Assembly: GCF_024323335.1 (NCBI RefSeq)
Contig: NC_066579.1
Location: 237,201,475-237,265,474 of the forward strand
DNA: 64,000 nucleotides
Direction: 5' to 3'
Source of the DNA: Lathyrus oleraceus
Lineage: Eukaryota > Streptophyta > Magnoliopsida > Fabales > Fabaceae
Below are positions 10,833-23,090 of the stretch, piece by piece. The translations under genes were made by a program, and so were the position numbers. Under the pieces are notes generated by a model. That model searched no databases. It saw only the letters and a list, made by a program, of their open reading frames with translations, and was not told where the DNA came from. Positions within the stretch are counted from its first letter, which is position 1. Every line of letters begins with the position of its first letter.

Positions 10833-13714
10833 GAAGGCTTATGAGCTCTTTGAATCACACTTTGCGCGCCAGCTTTGCCCCCCATTGAAACCCTCTCATT
10901 CTAAAGGAAAACCTGAGAAAGTTTAATTTGAAATTTGAGTTTGAATCTCAACTGTTGGAGATTCAAGAACTCCAGGATCCACAGCCTTGCAACCTCTCCA
11001 ATCACTTCCTATTAGCTTCTCAAGTGTGATCAGATCGTGTTTGAAGCAAGAAACATCAAGAACTGCATAACATTGAAGGTAATTTTCAGAAAACTTCATC
11101 TCTTTGATTCTCACTCAATTCTACTCAATTCTCTTGGATCTTTGGTTGTCTAAAGTCCTACCAATGTAAGCAAGAAGATTGAGTATCTTAGAGGTCAAAT
11201 CGAAGCAACTCAGTTGACACACCTCAAAATTCAACTCCTCATATCTTTCTAAATATGTGAAGTTAGTTAAAATTGAGGTCAGATTCGTGTTTTACACTAT
11301 TTTTTCTTTTAGATCATTTCCTCCTTTATTATTTTGGTGATGGTTGTGGGTGGACCAGTCCAGTGAGGTCCACCGGAGAAGAAGACCGGAGCTACAGCTC
11401 CGGCCGTGTGTTGGCATGTCTCAAACCATAGGATCCTTGCAAAACATTTTAATCTCGTGTGTTGGTTTTAAATACCATCCTTGCAGCGCATTGACTAGTG
11501 TACATTGTGGAACACGCGCTGAGGACCACTTGATCTACCACCTCAACTAATGAGGGAGATCAAGTAGTCCACGTTTTTTGCTATTTTCTGATTTTCATTT
11601 TAATCCTTTTATTTTCATTAATTCATATTAATTTTAATATTGATCCAAAAAATATGAGAGTTTCACCAAAAAATGTCAAAAAATTTCCTCTTTCATATTT
11701 TGAATTAAAAATATTTTTTTGGATCATTATTAATATTTTTCATAATTTAATTTCTTTTGTGTTTGTTTTTAATTGTTTAAAAATACTTTTAAGTCTTTAA
11801 AAATTCTGAAATTTTTTCTCCAAGTTCCTTTGACCTATGATAAATCTCATGGCCATTTCTTTGGTGTTTTGATGAGGTTTTAGGAATTTGACAAAACATA
11901 TTTAATTTAAATGTATTATTTTAGTCTTTTTAATTTGAATAAATGTCAATTAATTGTGTTGATCAATTGTGATGATTTGTTTGAGTTTGACTCTTGTTGT
12001 TTGGCCTTGGTCAAGGTTGATTTGACTTTGTCAAGTTAATATCATTGGATTTAGGGGATTGATGGAATGTACATTCCATTTCCCAAAATGAATGGATGAT
12101 ATTAATTTGGTAAAAGTCCTTCTTTTACCAATTTGAGTTTGTTCCATTCCTCTCCCTCTTCATCTCATTCCCATTCTTTATGCATTCATCTTATTTGGCC
12201 TATGATATCTCAAAATCATAAGGCTAGTTGATTGAAAAATCAACATAAGTATGGATGAGATTAGGCCACCTCTTTTGCATATTCTTTTTGTGTGTGGTAT
12301 GTTTCATGAGCATAGTCCATTATACTATGTCTCTAGAATGCATTAACACCAAAATTCTATTGCTCTACCTCAAATAGTTGTGACTTCTACATAAGTCCAA
12401 TTACGATTGCTTAACATAGCACTAAATTTGTGGCATGGAAAATTTGCCTTTTTTCCTTCCTTTGGAAGATGTCTTGGCTCAAGGATCCATGCTTGTGATA
12501 AGTGGGTTGAGTGTTCTCCAAAGAATGACTTAAAAATGAAAAGCAAAAGGAAAACAATACTAACTTCTAACTCATTAACAACTAACTTTTAATTTCAAGC
12601 CATTTACTTTAATGTCGTTTAATTTTAGTCTTTATTCATTTGCCATTAGTCATACCATTCTAATTGTTTATGTTAATGAAATTTTCACTTTGTCCACTTG
12701 GACCATATTGTGTGATATATTTCATTTTGTGTATACTTTGTTTGTTTGTGTGGTTTTTGACCATTAATGTACTTAATAACAACAAAAATCCTAAAAAACT
12801 TTTGTGTGGACTATTGACTTGATCTTGGACAAATGGACTTAGAACTTAGGTAACATTCCTATGCTAAAGGACTTGGCCAATGCCATCTTTTGTGAAACCA
12901 AGTGATTGCAATTTGAAACTTCATCTGATATATCATTCAAGATCCCTTTGACTTCATCTACAACATGATCATTGTGAAGTTGTTATTTTGAACTTGTGAC
13001 TTGTGGAATTCATCTGTTACATGTGGTAATTTGAAGAAGATCATGGAGTGGCTAAGCTTGGATGTGGCTATCTTTATTTAATGCCTTGCTATTCAAGATT
13101 GATATAATTGTGCATTTGTGTGTTGCTTGATTCTAAATGTCCAAGGAAATATGGGTTTCTATTGACATTCTTGTCTATTGGATTGCTACCCATTGGTCAT
13201 ATCTTTTCAACCCTTAACTTTTAATTTTGTGCATAGGATTAGTCTCTTCATCTTCTCCCCATTTCTTAAATTTCAAAATCTCTCCCTCCTTTTAAAATGT
13301 TCTTTGTTTGAACTTATTTTGTTCTAAACTTTGACCACTTTGCAAAAAGATAGCAACTTTGGCCTATGCCATTGCATTTTCAAACTTCTTTTCTTAAATA
13401 AAATTTGTAAATAAACTTAACTATACTTGACTTAAATTTTCAAAACAGGCCAAAAAGAACTAACTCATTCAAACCATTTTTAGGCCTTTGTCTCTTTCAA
13501 ACTTAATTTTTGTTCAAAGCAATGCATCCACTTTGAAATTTGTATCACGAACTACGAGGTTTTGATCCCTCATTTTATGTTGGTACGTAGGCACAAGTCC
13601 GAAGGTCTTGTCAAACACAAAAATATAATTAATGAATTCTTTTCTCATCCCCCCATTCCATTTGTTTGTAAACATCATTTTGTACCAAATACATATGCAA
13701 ACAAAAAGGGCTCC

Positions 13715-13749
13715 CTAGGAGTACCTAGGACACTTTGGGTGCTAACACC
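13715..13749 (+). other. paired stem-loops in R-U5 of the Ogre-B 5' LTR
   Basis: CTAGG-AGTA-CCTAG (13715-13728) is followed by GGTG-CTAA-CACC (13738-13749). Equivalent pairs occur at 34939-34973, 23055-23090 and 42841-42875, and a relic of the second one at 4618-4629. They lie about 200 bp before the LTR end, in transcribed sequence. Confidence 0.65.
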
Positions 13750-13952
13750 TTTCCTCTGTGTAACGAAACTCCCTTACCTATAATCTCTGACATTTTATTA
13801 GTTTTGATTTGAAAACTTCTTACTTTTGGGTTTTGTTCGTACTTTTCCCTTTTCCCTTGGAAACAATAAAAGCATGGTGGCGACTCTGGTTTTATTGATG
13901 TCTAGCTCATCCATAGCTTGATGATCTTGAATTTACCGCTATAGAAATTAAG

Positions 13953-13970
13953 TGGCGACTCTGCTGGGGA
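13953..13970 (+). other. primer binding site, Arg-tRNA type (Ogre-B)
   Basis: TGGCGACTCTGCTGGGGA, nine bases after the LTR end, is the primer site typical of Ogre/Tat elements, attributed in the literature to an arginine tRNA. A related phrase GGTGGCGACTCTGG occurs inside the LTR itself (13877-13890). Confidence 0.85.
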
Positions 13971-14812
13971 GTAGTCTCTGGTGGGTTTAGCCTACTTTTT
14001 GTGTGTATATAATTGTATATATATGATGTATGTATATTTGTGTGATATAATCTGCTTGTTGTGCTTGGTGATCTCTGAGTGGTGAGATAAGTTCTAACCT
14101 GAACTTGAGTGCAATTAAGATAGGAGAATGGTATAGTCATGTTTGACTTGTGTGGAGTAGTCCTTAACAAGTTGGCTTGAGATCCATCTGCTCAGAGGAG
14201 ACTGTTTTGGATTTGGAAATGTCACACAAGTATTTATGGTTAGGCATTACTATCTCTAATTTGGGTCCGAGAAGCTGAGGACCGTAGAACATTTACCCCC
14301 TCTTGGCCTATTTAGGACATAGTGCGGAGACTGTTCAAGTGTAGACTTGATAACAGTTGTTACATGATACTACACTCGGACGAGTTTCTCTTGAGAATAT
14401 TATGGGTCGATGAGTCAGTCATCTTAACCTGTAATATCCGATAGATGGAATTAAGACTCTGGGAAATTTTTAGAACATGATCTACAAGTTTTATCCTTAG
14501 TTCACTCCTTTGGGATGGTTCTTACCCAGACTCCATGCTCGTGACTCACAACAAACCCTTGATTCTTGGTTGATCCAATCAAGTCTTGTCAATATCAATG
14601 GAACTTGGGTGTTGATAAGGTGTAAACCATAATCCACCAAAATGGATGATTGATCTTGACAATGACTTGATTCATCCCTTGACCTTTATTTGTTTACCTT
14701 GTGTGTGATCCCTTATTTGTGATTGTTGCATTCATGCATTCATGCGCATCATAACATTCATCACATGAAAATTTCAAGGAACTGTGGTATTATTTGCAAA
14801 TATTTTCAGACC
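13971..14812 (+). other. Ogre-B 5' leader
   Basis: Untranslated sequence between primer site and ORF1. It includes a TA-rich simple stretch at about 14000-14050 and a CATTCATG run near 14730. A short upstream in-frame ATG at 14723 exists, but ATG 14813 has the better context (ACCATGG) and begins the recognisable protein. No other gene is seen. Confidence 0.7.
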
Positions 14813-16315
14813 ATGGATTGTGGACGAAGGAACACTAAGAAGTACAGTTTCAGATGTCCCGACTTGAAAGAGTTAAGGAAGCTAGTATCTTTTGTATTAG
14901 ATCCCTTGGACTTCAAACGACGTCATGGGAAGATTCTATCCATCTTGTCTGCCGATGTGGTTGAAGGAATTTTGAGTGTGCTAGTGCAGTTCTATGATCC
15001 TCTCTATCGCTGTTTCACTTTCCCAGATTTTTAGCTTGTGCCTACCTTGGAGGAGTATTCTCATCTTTTGGGGATACCTGTTTCTAGTAGAGTACCTTTT
15101 AGTGGATTGGAGGAGATTCTCTGATCTAATCTTATTGCTGAAGCTCTTCACTTGAAGAAGTCTGAGGTAGAGGCTCATTGGGTGAAGAAAGGAGGATTAT
15201 TTGGGTTGACTTCTGACTTCCTCATCAAGGAAGCTACTGCTTTTGCTCAAGCTGGTAGTGTGGATGCTTTTGAAGCTACCTTTGTGTTGCTCATTTATGG
15301 ATTAGCTTTGTTCCCTAACATTGACGGTTTTGTTGATGTTAATGCCATTAGACTTTTCTTGATTGGGAATCCTGTGCCTACTCTATTGGGTGATATGTAT
15401 TTCTCTTTGCATCTAAGGAATTCTAAGGGTGGTGGAACTTTTGTCTGTTGTATTCCTCTTCTGTACAAGTGGTTTATTTCGCACTTGCCACAGACACCTG
15501 CTTTTGTGGAGAACAAACAATGTCTACGGTGGTCTCAGAGACTTATGTCTCTCACTAATGATGATATAGTTTGGTATAATTCGTCTTTGAGCAGTTTGGA
15601 GATAATTGATAGTTGTGGTGAATTCTTTAATGTGCCTCTCATTGGTACACAAGGGGGAATTAACTACAACCCTGTTTTGGCTCGTCGTCAACTTGGGTTC
15701 CCCTTGAGAGTTAAACCTAATAACACTTTGTTAGAAGGTATTTTTTATCAAAAGGGTAAAGATCCCCAACATTTGAAGCAGAAGATTGTGCGTGCTTGGC
15801 ATAATGTGCATAGGAAGGGAAGATCCGAGCTTGGTCCGGGAAATTCTGTAGCTTTGGAAGCTTACACTCTTTGGGTGAAGAAGAGAGCTTGGGAGTTGAA
15901 GATGTCTTATCCTTGTGAAAGACCTATGTATATGGTTGTGTTTGAACCATTAACTCTCCCTAACCAAGATGTAGAGGAGTTGGAAGACGCGCTCGCCAAG
16001 ATGAAGCGAGAGAAAGATATGTGGGAAGAGCGTTTTTGTGCTTTGAGCAAGAAGCATGAAGAGTTGCAATTGGAGTGAAGGGACAAAGATGCACTTATTG
16101 AGCTACTTGAAGACCGAGTGACAAAGAGACAGAGAGAGCCAGAGGTTTCATCCTCTAGCATGCCTCATCCTTCCGTTGCTTGGAAGAAGATTATTGATTA
16201 GCTTGTCCTCAAGAAGACTCAGATGAAGACTTCTTTTAAGACCGAGATCCGTCGCATTCGAAGGAAGTACGCGCCTTCATCTAGGTCTTCTGACATTGTT
16301 GTTAGGGATCCTTAG
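14813..16315 (+). pseudogene. Ogre ORF1 (unknown-function protein upstream of gag), with stops
   Basis: One reading frame of about 500 codons with no frameshift but four internal stops (15032, 15122, 16076 and 16199). The longest open part is 15152-16078. It starts MDCGRRNTKKYSF and has a hydrophobic, tryptophan-containing core (for example FVCCIPLLYKWFISHLPQ and LGFPLRVKPNN), then a charged coiled-coil-like tail (VEELEDALAKMKREKD). This is the extra ORF characteristic of Ogre. I believe the core corresponds to a legume-abundant domain of unknown function (DUF7745 in Pfam naming), which I could not check. Two stops read as CAG-to-TAG changes. It has no accepted enzymatic role and no transposase or protease motif that I can see. 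Confidence 0.8.
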
Positions 16316-16626
16316 GATGACTAGTCTCCTTTTCTCTTGTATTTTCCATTTGGTTTCTGAAATTGTACTCAGTGTAATCCTTCCAATTATATAAATGAAA
16401 AGAGATTTTTGGTCATATAAAAATTATTGCAATTGTTGATACATATATTTGCAAATGATATAGTAAGTTCCTTGAAAATAAAAAAATATCAATAAACAAG
16501 CATTGCATTTCATGCATCATTTGCATAAGCAGGTTTCTCTTTCGCCATATGTCTCATTGGTGTTTCTTCTGTGCTTTAGCCAAGCTGACTCATCGGTACA
16601 ATACCTGCACCAATCATTTGAAAATT
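16316..16626 (+). other. ORF1-gag spacer of Ogre-B
   Basis: About 310 AT-rich bases with no recognisable coding sequence. They end near GCATAAGCAGGTTTCTC, which resembles a 3' splice site and could let gag be expressed from a spliced RNA. That is a suggestion only. Confidence 0.5.
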
Positions 16627-19600
16627 ATGGAGCATCTAGAGCAAGAGAACAGAGAGCTGAAAGACAAGACCGCCCTCCTGACTGCCATGATCAAGTCAGT
16701 TCTTGTTGCTCAGAGCCAAGCTTCTCCAACGCCTGCAACTCCTCCTCCTTAGAGGACTGTTATTTCAGAGGTGGCTACCTCTACTATGCCTGCTGCTACC
16801 GCTTATTTTGCACCCACTATGCCTGCCGGATTCTGTGTGGAATGCCGCCGAACTTTATGCCTGAAGGCTTTGCGCCTACATTTACTTCTATGTCGGCATC
16901 TAGCCCGGTCATGTCTGTGCCACTTCCCATTATGCACACCTTACCTCGTGTAGAGGACACCATTTATCACTCTGAGTTGTCTGAGGGTTCAGATGTTTGT
17001 GAGAAAATGGATGAAATGAAGGATCAGTTTCTTGAGCTGCGCAAGGAATTGAAGACGCTAAGGGGTAAGGACTTGTTTGGAAAGAGTGTTGTTGAGTTGT
17101 GTTTAGTGCCCAACGTCAAGATCCCGGTGAAGTTCAAAGTGCCTGGCTTTGAAAAGTATAAAGGGAACATATGTCCACTCAGTCATCTAGTGATGTATGC
17201 TCGCAAGATGTCTACTCAGACTGACAATGATCAACTGTTGATTCACTACTTCCAAGACAGTCTGACCGGTGATGCGCTCAGATGGTATATGGGATTAGAC
17301 ATTGCAAGTGTTCATACTTTCAATGACTTGGGAGAGGCTTTTGTCAAGAAATATAAGTACAACGTGGACATGGCGCCTGATAGAGACCAGCTGAGGTCTA
17401 TGTCTCAGAAGGATAAGGAGACGTTTAAAGAGTATGCGTAGAGATGGAGGGAATTGGCTACCTAGATCACTCCTCCTTTGGAGGAAAAAAAGATGACAAA
17501 GATCTTTCTGAAAACTCTAAGTTCATTTTATTATGAATGAATGATTGCTAGTTCCCCCAGTGACTTTACTGAAATGGTAAACATGGGGATGAGGCTTGAG
17601 GAAGGAGTCCGAGAGGGACGTTTGTCGAAAGATGAAGCATCGTCGAGTAAGAGATATGGGAGCAATTTTGGGAAGAAGAAGGACAATGAAGCGAATGCAA
17701 TAAGCAGTGGGAGGCAGAGGAGGCCTCAGATCAGAAGGAATCAACCATCCCATCAACATCATCATCAAGTATCTTCAGTTATCCTTGTATTTTCTAATCA
17801 ACAATCAACACCAGTTCAACAACCACAACGTCAACAACAACAACCGCAACAACGAGCAAACACCTACAACAACAGCAATACCCACAATAATCATCATCAA
17901 CAAAACTTTGAGAGGAAGAAGGTCTCTTTCGACCCAATTCCTATGTCTTATGCAGAATTATACCCGTCTTTGGTTCTCAAGAACCTAATCCAACTAAGAA
18001 ACTCGTTGCAAATTCCAGAACCACTTCCATGGTGGTACAAGCCTGAGCTCCATTGTGATTTTCATCAAGGAGCACGTGGACATGACATTGAGAACTTCTA
18101 TCCGCTCAAGTATGAGGTCCAGAAACTGATGAAGACTGGAATGGTGTCCTTCGAGGACCATACGCCGAATGTGAAAGCAAATCCACTACCCGCTTATGGG
18201 AACTCTCTTGTGAATATGGTGGATGGTTATCCTGGCAAGTTTAAGGTTTTTGATGTGCGTTTGATCCGAAGATCCTTGGTGCAGATGCATAAGGATATTT
18301 GTATGCTGAGTGATTGTGAGCATAACCACGATGGTTGTGCTGTTTGCAGTATTAATTCAAGGGGTTGTGAAGTTATGAAAAGGGACATCCAACGACTGAT
18401 GGATGAAGGCATGATTCAAATTGTTCAATCTCGTCATGTAGATGACGACGTGAATGTCATAGTTCCCATTTTCAAGCAGCCAAAGAGATTGGTAATTCAG
18501 TACGACAACAACAACAATAACAATGTCAGCAATAGATCAATATCATTGTTGGTTATACGGTTAGTGGGCCTAGATCCGTATTCATCTGATAAAGTTGTGT
18601 CGTATCAGTATAATGCTAGAATGATGAAGGATGGTCAAGAGGTCATGTTGCCTACGACTAGCTCTGTAGTGAGCATTGTTGATATTACCAAGGTGACCCA
18701 CAATGGTCGAGTGTTTGGGTCGGTGTTCCCGAAGAATAAGGAAGAATCAGTTGTTGGAAAGATGGTGGAAGTGCCTATTGTAAGTGCCTATTGCTTCAAA
18801 GGGTAAGTCTGGTGAATCCAACAATTTGAAGGCTAACAATGATGATGAGGTACTTCGTTTGATCAAGAGAAGTGAGTTCAATATGGTAAAGTAGCTGCTC
18901 CAAACCCCCTCAAAAATCTCAGTGTTGTCTCTGCTCATGAATTCTGAAGCTCATAGAGAAGCACTGCAGAAAGTTTTGGAACAAGCATTTGTAGAACATG
19001 ATGTTATAGTGGATCAATTCGATCATATCGTGGCTAACATCACTTCATGCAATAATCTTAGCTTATGTGATGAAGAACTCCCTGAGGAGGGTAGAAATCA
19101 TAATTTGGCTTTGCACATTTCTATGAATTACAAAGAGGATGCTTTGTCTAATGTTCTTGTTGACACCGGGTCGTCATTGAATATGCAACCGAAGTCAACT
19201 CTGTCCAAGCTATCATATCAAGGAGCTCCTATGAGGTATAGTGGTGTAATCGTCAAAGCTTTTGACGGTTCGTGCAAAATGGTTATTGGTGAAGTGGACC
19301 TTCTAGTTAAGATAGGTCTGAGTGATTTTCAAATTACTTTTCAAGTAATGGATATCCACCCGGCCTACAGTTGCTTGTTGGGAAGGCCATGGATCCATGA
19401 GGCAGGAACTATTAACTCCACTTTGCATCAGAAACTCAAATTTGTGAAGAATGGAAAGCTTGTGATCGTTGGCGGGGAGAAGGTGTTGTTGGTTAGCCAC
19501 CTGTCATCTTTCTCTTATGTTGAAGCTAAGGATGAGGTTGGAACTCCGCTCCAGGCCTTATCTATTGCTGCTGAAAAGAGTGTTGGGGCACCTATGTCCT

Positions 19601-19901
19601 CATTGAAAGATGCCAAGAAGATTGTTGAAGAAGGTAATGTTGATCAGTGGGGGCGCATGGTAGAGGTCTCCGACAATAAAGGCAGAACTGGTTTGGGATT
19701 CCAGCAAGGTTCATCAACTGAAAGGTCTGAAGATATGCAACTTAGCTTCCGTAGCAGAGGGTTCATTCATGGCAATGAACAACACTTAGTTGTTGTGCTA
19801 GGGGATGAAGAAGAGGAAGACTGCACCAATTTTGTGACGCATGGAAAGACTTGCAACAATTGGATTGCTATTGATATTCCTGTTATTTTGCATCAATCTA
19901 A
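16627..19901 (+). pseudogene. Ogre-B gag-protease, exon 1, broken
   Basis: The start MEHLEQENRELKDK opens a short coiled coil. A frameshifted stretch (about 16750-16860) leads into a retrotransposon gag core (VKIPVKFKVPGFEKYKG ... LIHYFQDSLTG) at about 17110-17500, a Q/N-rich linker near 17780-17920, and a C-x2-H-type zinc motif (CDFHQGARGH) whose last Cys is Phe. The protease (about 19100-19420) has the active-site motif VDTGSS, and a G-patch-like segment (WGRMVEV ... GLGF) follows. Stops at 17439 and 17463 replace glutamines kept, at least in part as CAG, in Ogre-A. A 13-bp duplication at 18771-18793 shifts the frame. The exon ends at a splice donor overlapping the stop codon. Confidence 0.88.
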
Positions 19902-20169
19902 GTAATTACTTTTATATGTTTTCAAAATCCTTCTCATATGCCTAAGGGAGAAGAGAACATGGTTTGGGCATTTTCAAATTGATCATTAATAAAATTAATT
20001 CTATTCATCCACATCTATGATGTTTTGTTTTTACTTTTTGCTTTATTCTGAAAATGGTAATCATAAAAAAACATAAAAAAAACATAAATAAACAATATAA
20101 TTGTCCATCTGCATAATATTTGGTCACAAATCCACTTCTCTAAAATCAAAATATCAAATCATTATGCAG
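19902..20169 (+). other. predicted Ogre intron between protease and RT
   Basis: The donor is AA|GTAATT at 19902 and the acceptor TTATGCAG| at 20169, giving 268 bp. The A/T-rich interior is typical of plant introns. Removal joins the gag-pro frame (two bases of a codon) to the RT frame (one base) without a shift. If unspliced, the codon at the junction is followed at once by TAA, so translation ends with Gag-Pro. An intron at this place with this role is reported for pea Ogre. Ogre-A has one of different length but the same phase. Confidence 0.85.
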
Positions 20170-22854
20170 GTTGGTTCCTGACCCCATTGAATACAATGAT
20201 CCTTCTCCTTCTCCAAATTTTGAATTCCCTGTGTTTGAGGCCGAGGAGGAAAGTGATGAAGAAGTGAGTGATGAATTATTTCGTCTTCTTGAGCAAGATG
20301 AAAAGACCATTCAGCCGTTCGAAGAGCAGATTGAGTTTGTCAACTTGAGTTCCGAGGATGATGTGAAGGAAGTCAAGATTGGATCTCGACTGTGTCCAGA
20401 TGTCAAGAAGGAGTTGATTGATCTTCTTCGAGAGTATTCAAATGTTTTTGCTTGGTCCTATCAAGACATGCCTAGTTTAGATTCTAAGATTATGGAGCGC
20501 AGATTACCGTTGAAGCCAGAATGCCCGCCAGTCAAGCAGAAGTTGAGAAGAACGCATCTTGAAATGGTTGTGAAGATCAAAGAGGAAGTGCAGAAGCAGA
20601 TTGACACTGGTTTCCTTGTAACCGCTGAGTATCCGCAATGGGTGGCCAATATTGTGCCTGTGTCTAAGAAGGATGGAAAAGTCCGTATGTGTGTCGACTA
20701 TCGAGATTTGAATAAAGCCATTCCGAAAGAGGATTTTCCTCTGCCACACATTGATATGTTGGTAGACAATACTGCTAAATTCATAGTTTCGTTTATGGAT
20801 GGATTTTTCGAATATAATCAGATCAAGATGGCTCCCGAAGATATGGAGAAGACCACATTCATTACACCTTAGGGAACATTCTGTTATAGAGTGATACCTT
20901 TTGGTCTAAAGAATGCTGGTGCAACTTACCAAAGAGCAATGACTACTCTTTTTCCTGATATTATGCATAAAGAGATTGAAGTTTATGTCGATGACATGAT
21001 TGCTAAATCGATTGATGAAGAGGAACATGTTAAGCATTTATTGAAGTTATTCCAGCTTTTGAGGAAATATAAACTCCGCTTGAATCCCAATAAGTGTACT
21101 TTTGGTGTTCGTTCTGGTAAGTTATTGGGCTTTATTGTCAGCGAGAAGGGTATTGAAGTTGATCCTGCAAAGGTCAAAGCAAAACAAGAGATGTTTGTGC
21201 CCAAAACTGAGAAGCAAGTCAGAGGTTTTCTCGACCGCTTGAATTATATTTCCATATTCATTTCCCACATGACTGCCACATGTGCGCCTATATTCAAGCT
21301 TCTTCGGAAAGATCAGTCTTGTGATTGGACCTAAGATTGTGAGAAAGCTTTCGATAGTATTAAAGAGTATTTGCTCGAACCTCCGATTTTGTCTCCGCCT
21401 GTTAAAGGAAGACCGTTGATCTTGTATTTGATTGTGTTTGATGAAAGTATGGGTTGTGTTCTTAGTCAGCAAGATGAGACTAGAAAGAGAGAATTTGCAA
21501 TTTACTACCTCAGTAAGAAGTTCACCGATTATGAGACTCAGTATTTTATGCTTGAGAAAACTTGTTGCGCATTGGCTTGGGCTGCTAGGCGCCTGCGCCA
21601 GTATATGTTGAATCATACCACTTGGTTGATATCCAAAATGGATCCGATCAAGTATATATTTGAGAAGCCTGCTCTAACTCGGAGGATTACCTGTTGGCAG
21701 ATGTTGTTATCAGAGTATGATATCGAATACCGATCTCAGAAAGCGATCAAAGGTAGTATCTTGGCCGACCATTTGTACTTGAAAATGAAAGATTGTGATG
21801 AAGAGATTTTGTACTTGAAAATGAAAGATTGTGATGAACCATTGCTTGAAGAAGGGCCAGAACCTGGTTCCCGTTGGGGCATGGTATTTGATTGAGCTGT
21901 TAATCAATATGGTAATGGCATTGGGGCAGTGACCATTACTCCTCAAGGCACGCATCTACCATTTATAGTTAGATTGACTTTCAAGTGTACAAACAATATG
22001 GCAAAATATGAAGATTGCATTATGGGGCTTGAAGAGGCCATGAATCTCAGAATCAAGCATTTAGATGCCTTTGGAGATTCCGCTTTGGTTGTAAATCAAA
22101 TCAAAGGTGATTGGGAGACGAACCAACCTGGTTTGGTACCATATAGAGATTATGCGATGAGGATTTCAACTTTCTTTACAAAGGTTGAGTTTCATCATAT
22201 TCCTCGAGATGAAAACCGGATGGCAGATGCTCTTGCAAGGTTGGCTTCAATGATTGTGGTGAAGTATTGGAATGAGGTTCCCAATTTGTCGGTGATGCGT
22301 CTTGATAGACCAACTCAAGTGTTCGTTGTTGACGAAGTCAGAGACGATAAGCCATGGTATTACGACATCAAATGTTTCCTCCAAAGTCAGATTTACCCGT
22401 CTGGGGCATCTTTGAAAGACAAGAAGACTTTGAGAAGATTAGCCGATAATTTTTACTTGAATGGTGATATACTGTACAAAAGAAACTTCGACATGGTTTT
22501 TCTCAGATGCGTGGATAGACACGAAGAAGACTTGTTGATGACTGAAGTGCGTGATGGTTCCTTTGGTACTCATTCCAATGGACATGCAATGGCGAAGAAG
22601 ATGTTGCGAGCAGGTTACTATTGGTTGACAATGGAATCTGACTGTTGCAAGTTTGTGAAGAAATGCCACAAGTGTCAAATTTATGCTGATAAGATTCATC
22701 TTTCTCCGACACTATTGAATGTTATTTCTTCCCCAAGGCCCTTCTCCATGTGGGGAATTGATATGATTGGGATGATTGAGCCTAAAGCTTCGAATGGACA
22801 TCGTTTCATTTTAGTGGCAATCGACTACTTCACAAAATGGGTTGAAGCGGCATC

Positions 22855-22859
22855 GTATG
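22855..22859. repeat. target site duplication GTATG, left copy (LTR-C)
   Basis: GTATG adjoins LTR-C and is repeated exactly at 27849-27853, showing that LTR-C arrived by integration into the Ogre-B integrase coding region. Confidence 0.93.
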
Positions 22860-23054
22860 TGTAGCGGTGTATTCGTCACTTTATGATTTATTGATTAAAT
22901 CAAAAGCAAAACATACAAAGAATCGAGTCGCCACCGCACTTTTATTTATCCAAAGGAATGGCTAAAAAGCGAACAAAAGCCTAAGAAGTTTTACACATAG
23001 AAAACTAATGAAAAGATCAGAGATCTGGGTAAGGGGTTAATTACGCAATGGGAA

Positions 23055-23090
23055 GGTGTTAGGCACCCAAAACGTCCTAGGTACTCCTAG
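23055..23090 (-). other. paired stem-loops in R-U5 of LTR-C
   Basis: GGTG-TTAGG-CACC (23055-23067) and CTAGG-TACT-CCTAG (23077-23090), the mirror image of the pair in the Ogre-B LTR, in an LTR that has diverged strongly elsewhere. Confidence 0.65.

Larger units (their letters stand above)
9313..13943 (+). repeat. 5' LTR of Ogre-B
   Basis: A 4.6-kb LTR matching 30569-35166 (same strand) and 42647-47101 (opposite strand) over nearly its whole length. The terminal TG has become TT and the terminal CA has become TA. It lacks about 60 bp near 12430 that both other copies keep. TATA box at 10825, paired R-U5 stem-loops at 13715-13749. Small ORFs (10578-10829 and antisense 9561-9752) recur in the other LTR copies but are explained by DNA similarity. 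Confidence 0.93.
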
